Source: JABWBR01 sp036741235
Lineage (GTDB): Bacteria; Bacteroidota; Bacteroidia; Chitinophagales; Saprospiraceae
DNA length: 9,652 bases
Assembly (NCBI GenBank): GCA_036741235.1
Contig: DAINSQ010000179.1
Coordinates: forward strand, 1-9,652
Direction: 5' to 3'
Position numbers and translations under genes: made by a program. The notes under the pieces are model-generated. The model had not been told where the DNA came from and made no database searches. It was given only the letters and a program-made list of their open reading frames with translations. Positions 6,360 through 9,652 of this stretch are shown piece after piece. Position 1 is the first letter of the stretch. Each line of letters starts with the position of its first letter.

Positions 6360-7580
6360 TTAGTGTTCCTGCCAGCTCACCGAATTGAGGTCGATGCCTT
6401 CCTTGTACATTTCCCAAATCGGGCTCAGGTCGCGCATGTGGTTGACGCCCTGGGTAAGTGCCTGGATGGTGTAATCAATATCTTCTTCGGTTGTAAATCT
6501 GCCCAGGCTAAAGCGGATCGAAGAGTGGGCCAGGTCATCGCCAAGGCCCAGGGCGACCAGCACGTAGCTGGGCTCGAGGGATGCCGAGGTACAGGCTGAT
6601 CCTGAAGAAACGCCGATTTCCTGGTTAAACGTCATCATCAGGCCTTCGCCTTCCACGTGTTTGAAAGACAGGTTAGTCACGTGGGGCATACGGCTATCGC
6701 GGGCGCCGTTGAGGTAAACCTCTTCGAGGTTAGACATCAGGGCCACTTCGAGTTTGTCGCGCAGGCGGCTGAGTCGCTCGGCGTCCTGTTGCATTTCTTT
6801 ATGGGCAATTTCAGCGGCTTTGCCGAAGCCCACAATACCGGGTACGTTAAGCGTACCTGAACGCATGCCGCGTTCGTGGCCGCCGCCGTCCATCTGGGCG
6901 GTAAGTTTCACGCGGGGTTGTTTGCGGCTCACGTAGAGTGCGCCTACGCCTTTGGGGCCATACATTTTGTGGGCGGTGAACGCCATAATATGCACGCCGA
7001 CTTCGCGGGGGTGCACCGGTATTTTGCCTACAGCCTGCGTAGCGTCGCTCATAAACAAAACGCCGTGTTTTTCGCAGATATCGCCGATGGCCTTCATATC
7101 CTGGATAACGCCGGTTTCGTTATTGGCCCACATCAATGATACCATGATCGTGTTGGGCTTGATGGCGGCTTCGAGTTCCGCCAGGTCTACCAGGCCTTCG
7201 CGATTCACATCGAGGTAGGTCACCTCGGCGCCCATCGTTTCCAGCTTGTGGCAGGTATCGATTACGGCCTTGTGTTCCGTTTTGGCGGTGATGATGTGGT
7301 TGCCTTTGCGGCGGTACATCTCAAACACGCCTTTGAGGGCCAGGTTATCCGACTCGGTAGCGCCGCTGGTAAAGATGATCTCTTTGGAATCAACGTCGAG
7401 CAGGTTGGCAATTTGCTCGCGGGCGTAATCAACGGCTTCTTCAGCTACCCAACCGAAAGGGTGGTTGCGGCTGGCTGCATTGCCGGGGTTTTGATAAAAG
7501 AAGGGCAACATGGCTTCTACTACGCGCGGGTCGGTGGGCGTAGTGGCGTTGTTGTCTAAGTATATCAGGCGTTTATTCAT
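6360..7580 (-). CDS. iscS: Cysteine desulfurase IscS
   Basis: A PLP-dependent class V aminotransferase-fold enzyme of 406 residues that converts L-cysteine to L-alanine and hands persulfide sulfur to IscU and other acceptors. Visible features: the N-terminal IYLDNNATTPTDPRV; H103 in KTEHKAV, which stacks on PLP; NNETG (153-157); D179 and Q182 in SDATQAVG; the PLP Schiff-base lysine K205 in FTAHKMYGPKG; and the mobile active-site loop with C330 (SSGSACTSASLEPSYVL). Loop length and the C-terminus ending SVSWQEH (the region that docks IscU) are typical of group I IscS, not SufS. It is the first gene of the isc operon. Its promoter region holds a perfect TAnnTTTG box and two inverted repeats, so regulated transcription is likely. 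No iscR lies upstream; the next gene is divergent mutA. Confidence 0.96.
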   Translation of the reverse strand: MNKRLIYLDNNATTPTDPRVVEAMLPFFYQNPGNAASRNHPFGWVAEEAVDYAREQIANLLDVDSKEIIFTSGATESDNLALKGVFEMYRRKGNHIITAKTEHKAVIDTCHKLETMGAEVTYLDVNREGLVDLAELEAAIKPNTIMVSLMWANNETGVIQDMKAIGDICEKHGVLFMSDATQAVGKIPVHPREVGVHIMAFTAHKMYGPKGVGALYVSRKQPRVKLTAQMDGGGHERGMRSGTLNVPGIVGFGKAAEIAHKEMQQDAERLSRLRDKLEVALMSNLEEVYLNGARDSRMPHVTNLSFKHVEGEGLMMTFNQEIGVSSGSACTSASLEPSYVLVALGLGDDLAHSSIRFSLGRFTTEEDIDYTIQALTQGVNHMRDLSPIWEMYKEGIDLNSVSWQEH

Positions 7581-7599
7581 GGTCGTGAACGCTGGTTAT

Positions 7600-7632
7600 T
7601 TAGATTTAATCTAAGTATTCTAATGAGAATAC
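7600..7632 (-). promoter_or_regulatory. Two adjacent perfect inverted repeats at the isc promoter (candidate operators)
   Basis: TTAGATT-T-AATCTAA (7600-7614) and GTATTCT-AATG-AGAATAC (7615-7632) are both perfect 7-bp inverted repeats and abut with no gap. The second touches the -7 box by one base and covers the predicted start site. The first lies in the early leader, 19 bases before the ATG. This is the position expected for a repressor. A one-base loop makes an RNA hairpin unlikely for the first, so DNA binding by a dimer fits better. Neither matches the E. coli IscR or cyanobacterial SufR sites I can recall, so the regulator is not identified. Confidence 0.5.
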
Positions 7633-7667
7633 AAAGATAACGAATCTATGCAGAAAAAGTTTGCAAA
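7632..7667 (-). promoter_or_regulatory. Predicted Bacteroidota-type promoter of the isc operon
   Basis: Read on the minus strand, TATCTTTG (7639-7632) is an exact match to the Bacteroidota -7 consensus TAnnTTTG. A TTTG (7667-7664) lies 24 bases upstream, slightly beyond the usual spacing for a -33 element. Transcription would start near 7622-7628, about 45 bases before the iscS ATG. The -7 match is exact but short, and the long spacing lowers confidence. Confidence 0.55.
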
Positions 7668-7678
7668 AAAAGTACGTT

Positions 7679-7715
7679 TTTGTCCTGCTAAATTGAGCTA
7701 CCGCTATTATCTTTA
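7679..7715 (+). promoter_or_regulatory. Possible promoter of the mutA-like gene
   Basis: TATCTTTA (7708-7715) matches TAnnTTTG in all but the last base. TTTG at 7679-7682 lies 25 bases upstream. The start site would fall about 20 bases before the ATG at 7740. It is divergent from the isc promoter, and the two -33-like elements are only 11 bases apart in an A/T-rich stretch (7651-7682). The spacing is long and the box imperfect, so this is tentative. Confidence 0.35.
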
Positions 7716-7739
7716 ATTGCAGGAATCAAGAACAACTAC

Positions 7740-8924
7740 ATGAGCGATTCAATATACCACGAATTCACCCCGGTGTCAAAAGCCGAGTGGTTGCAGCAGT
7801 TGGCGAAGGACCTCAAAGGCAAATCGCTGGAAGATTTAAGATGGAGTTTAAGCGAGGATATTTCGGTTGATCCGTTTTATCATCCCGACGATTTTGAGGG
7901 CGAGCCTGATTTTATCGCTCTGGCGGCTTCCAAAGCGGCCAATTCCTGGGAAATCGGGGAATATATTCCGGTGCCGGATATGGCCAAAGCCAACCGGGAT
8001 GCCCTGGAGGGACTGCTGAGCGGCGTACAGGCGCCGTTGTTCCAGTTGCATCACCAACCCGGCCCGGCCGAGTTGGGACTTTTGCTGGAAGGCATTCGGC
8101 CTGATTTGGTTTCGCTGCATTTTGAGCAGGACCATCCGGGCAAAAACCCCGAGCAATTGCTCTTTGATTTTGCCCATTGGGTGCAATCGCAGGGCATTGA
8201 TACCGACCATGTTACCGGTACGCTTGATTTTGATCCCTTGCTGGATTGGAGTGAGCCTCCTTATGACATGCTGACCCGGGTACTTGCTTTTTGCGAATCG
8301 GAGATGCCCCGTTTCCGGCCTTTGCAGATTGATGTGCGGCCGTTCCACGACCGTCCGATGCATGTGGTCGACGAATTGACTTTTGCGCTGGCCAAGGGGG
8401 CGGAGTGCTTGTCGGCGTTAAGCGACAAGGGGTTGTCTGTCAGGGAGATCAATAACCACCTTCATATTTCAATCGCTATCAATACCAGTTTTTTTGTGGC
8501 TATAGCCAAATTGCGCGCACTGAAACTGGTGTGGGCGAATTTGCTCGGCGCCTACGGCCATGCCGATGCTTCATTGCCGCCTGTAATTGTTCATTTTGCC
8601 CCCGAAACGCAAACTGCCGATGCGAATACCAATATGATCCGGGCGGCCACGCAGGCTATGTCGGCGGTGATTGGCGGAGCGCATACGCTTTTTGTATTGC
8701 CGTCGGATGCCGCTACAGTTGATGAAAGTTCGGCTTTCTCCAGGCGAATCGCCCGCAATGTACAGCATCTGCTGAAAATGGAGAGCTACCTCGATCGCGT
8801 GGTTGATCCTGCGGCGGGCAGTTTTTATATCGAAAAACTAACCCAGCTGCTGGCGCAAAATGCCTGGGCAAAATTCCAGGAAATCGAGCGCAAAGGGGGA
8901 TTCATGCAAATTGTAGACTTGTAA
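7740..8924 (+). CDS. mutA: Methylmalonyl-CoA mutase small (beta) subunit, C-terminally short
   Basis: This 394-residue protein resembles the non-catalytic small subunit of the heterodimeric methylmalonyl-CoA mutase, which pairs with the B12-binding MutB to interconvert methylmalonyl-CoA and succinyl-CoA. The N-terminus FTPVSKAEWLQQLAKDLKGKS is typical. The TIM-barrel part runs from about 55 to 385 with LHISIAINTSFFVAIAKLRALKLVWANLLGAYG split around 241-273, NTNMIRAATQAMSAVIGG (296-313), FSRRIARNVQHLLKMESYLDRVVDPAAGSFYIE (333-365), and EIERKGG (381-387). The protein stops seven residues later, so the usual linker and B12-binding-like C-terminal domain are missing. No other frame continues the homology, because the convergent comF ends three bases further on. 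No mutB is adjacent, unlike the usual mutAB order. It may be a shortened but functional partner of a distant MutB, or a decaying gene. Confidence 0.85.
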   Translation: MSDSIYHEFTPVSKAEWLQQLAKDLKGKSLEDLRWSLSEDISVDPFYHPDDFEGEPDFIALAASKAANSWEIGEYIPVPDMAKANRDALEGLLSGVQAPLFQLHHQPGPAELGLLLEGIRPDLVSLHFEQDHPGKNPEQLLFDFAHWVQSQGIDTDHVTGTLDFDPLLDWSEPPYDMLTRVLAFCESEMPRFRPLQIDVRPFHDRPMHVVDELTFALAKGAECLSALSDKGLSVREINNHLHISIAINTSFFVAIAKLRALKLVWANLLGAYGHADASLPPVIVHFAPETQTADANTNMIRAATQAMSAVIGGAHTLFVLPSDAATVDESSAFSRRIARNVQHLLKMESYLDRVVDPAAGSFYIEKLTQLLAQNAWAKFQEIERKGGFMQIVDL

Positions 8925-8927
8925 GGG

Positions 8928-9629
8928 TCATACATCCGCAATAGCGATGGTGGCCATGCTGAGGCGAACGTCCGGCAGGCCGGTAAGCAACAAGCCGCAT
9001 GCCTCTAGTGTTGCGCCGGTAGTCATTACGTCGTCTACCAATAAGATATGCTTGCCGCTCAGCGCCTGGGGTTGTTGCAAGGCAAAGGCTTCTTCTACGT
9101 TGCGCAAGCGTTCGAAGCGAGATTTACGGGTTTGCGTCTGGGTAAATGATTGTCGTATCAAGGCATTGGGCAGCCAGGGCCGGCCCAGCGCTTCTGATAG
9201 CCCTTCGGCAAAACAGTCGCTCTGGTTGTAGCCGCGTTGCCGCCGTTTGCGTGGGTGCAAGGGCACCGGCACGATGAGGTCTATGCCGGCAAATAACGAG
9301 CTTTGTGCCAATTCTGCACCGTACATATTGCCCAGGTAGCGCCCCAACTCCTGCCGCCCTTCGTATTTCAAGGCGTGCAACAGCCGCTGTACCCGGCCGC
9401 CTTTAGTGAAAAAATAGAGCGACGCGCCTGCATGCAACGGCAGCCGGCCCCAAAATCGCTCAGCAAAAGGGTTGTCGGCATGGTGGTGAAATTGCGTTTT
9501 GGGAAGCCGGTACTGGCAGTCGATACACAATACTTGTTGACTGAGCAACAGATTTTTACCGCAGGCACAGCACAGATTTGGGTAGAAAAGGCCTACCATG
9601 GCTTCGAGGAAAGGAATGGGCGTTTTCAT
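8928..9629 (-). CDS. ComF family protein (phosphoribosyltransferase-like, competence-associated)
   Basis: A 233-residue ComF/GntX-type protein. The N-terminus has a zinc-binding pair C20-x2-C23 and C35-x2-C38 (NLCCACGK, VLCIDCQ). Next come the family motif LLHALKYEGRQELGRYLG (83-100), VPVPLHPRKRRQRGYNQS (120-137), and the PRPP-binding loop HILLVDDVMTTGATL (194-208). ComF proteins act in the cytoplasm and are needed for DNA uptake in several competent bacteria, probably in the step after translocation; the exact reaction is not settled. Length is normal and both domains are complete. The start at 9629 gives the usual hydrophobic lead-in to the zinc motif. The gene converges on mutA with three bases between stop codons. 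Its promoter lies beyond the window end, past a heptamer repeat. Confidence 0.93.
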   Translation of the reverse strand: MKTPIPFLEAMVGLFYPNLCCACGKNLLLSQQVLCIDCQYRLPKTQFHHHADNPFAERFWGRLPLHAGASLYFFTKGGRVQRLLHALKYEGRQELGRYLGNMYGAELAQSSLFAGIDLIVPVPLHPRKRRQRGYNQSDCFAEGLSEALGRPWLPNALIRQSFTQTQTRKSRFERLRNVEEAFALQQPQALSGKHILLVDDVMTTGATLEACGLLLTGLPDVRLSMATIAIADV

Positions 9630-9636
9630 AGCTTTG

Positions 9637-9652
9637 TTGTAGGTTGTAGGTT
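9637..9652. repeat. Heptamer tandem repeat (TTGTAGG), cut by the window end
   Basis: TTGTAGG occurs twice head to tail (9637-9643, 9644-9650) and a third copy begins at 9651 before the window ends. It lies eight bases before the comF start codon, so it is in the comF leader or promoter region. The number of copies outside is unknown. Confidence 0.55.

Noticed and set aside
6310..6417. A longer N-terminus for iscU starting at 6417
   Set aside because: It overlaps the conserved end of iscS and adds residues unlike any IscU; MAYSEKVL at 6309 is the normal start.
7848..8363. A 171-codon minus-strand open frame inside mutA
   Set aside because: It is antisense to conserved mutA sequence and has no recognisable motif.

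Overview
The window comes from a Bacteroidota chromosome, most likely a Saprospiria- or Chitinophagia-like lineage. This is inferred from gene content, not from a marker gene. The evidence is a PorP/SprF-type gliding/type IX secretion protein followed by a PorE-like OmpA lipoprotein-type protein, TAnnTTTG-like promoter elements, weak Shine-Dalgarno sequences, and a MutA-type methylmalonyl-CoA mutase small subunit. Base composition is moderate (roughly half G+C). Nothing looks like an integrated mobile element, CRISPR array or RNA gene.

Layout from left to right. (1) Positions 1-3596, plus strand: the 3' part of a PorP/SprF gene, which carries an in-frame TAG at 54-56. It is followed 63 bases later by a large PorE-like gene with signal peptide, TPRs, PD40 beta-propeller, carboxypeptidase-regulatory-like domain, OmpA domain and an extra C-terminal DUF1573-like domain. 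A clear intrinsic terminator follows at 3622-3660. (2) Positions 3671-4279, plus: pnuC, a nicotinamide riboside transporter. Its stop codon overlaps the stop codon of a convergent GT4 glycosyltransferase (4276-5403, minus). (3) Positions 5527-7580, minus: a compact iron-sulfur assembly operon iscS-iscU-iscA. It has no iscR, hscA, hscB or fdx inside the window. A long imperfect hairpin separates iscA from the glycosyltransferase. (4) Positions 7581-7739: a divergent promoter region. The iscS promoter has a perfect TAnnTTTG box and two adjacent perfect inverted repeats placed like operators. (5) Positions 7740-8924, plus: a shortened methylmalonyl-CoA mutase small subunit with no mutB next to it. 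It converges on a ComF-family phosphoribosyltransferase (8928-9629, minus). The window ends in a heptamer tandem repeat.

Functionally the first two genes form a cell-envelope pair of the kind that accompanies T9SS-exported adhesins. The isc genes form one pathway: sulfur donor, scaffold and A-type carrier. The remaining genes (NAD precursor uptake, a sugar transferase, mutA, comF) look like unrelated housekeeping neighbours. No clearly new multi-gene system is visible. The best leads are the double palindrome at the iscS promoter, the nonsense codon in the PorP/SprF frame, the OmpA-DUF1573 fusion, the alternative hairpins between iscA and the glycosyltransferase, and the truncated orphan mutA.
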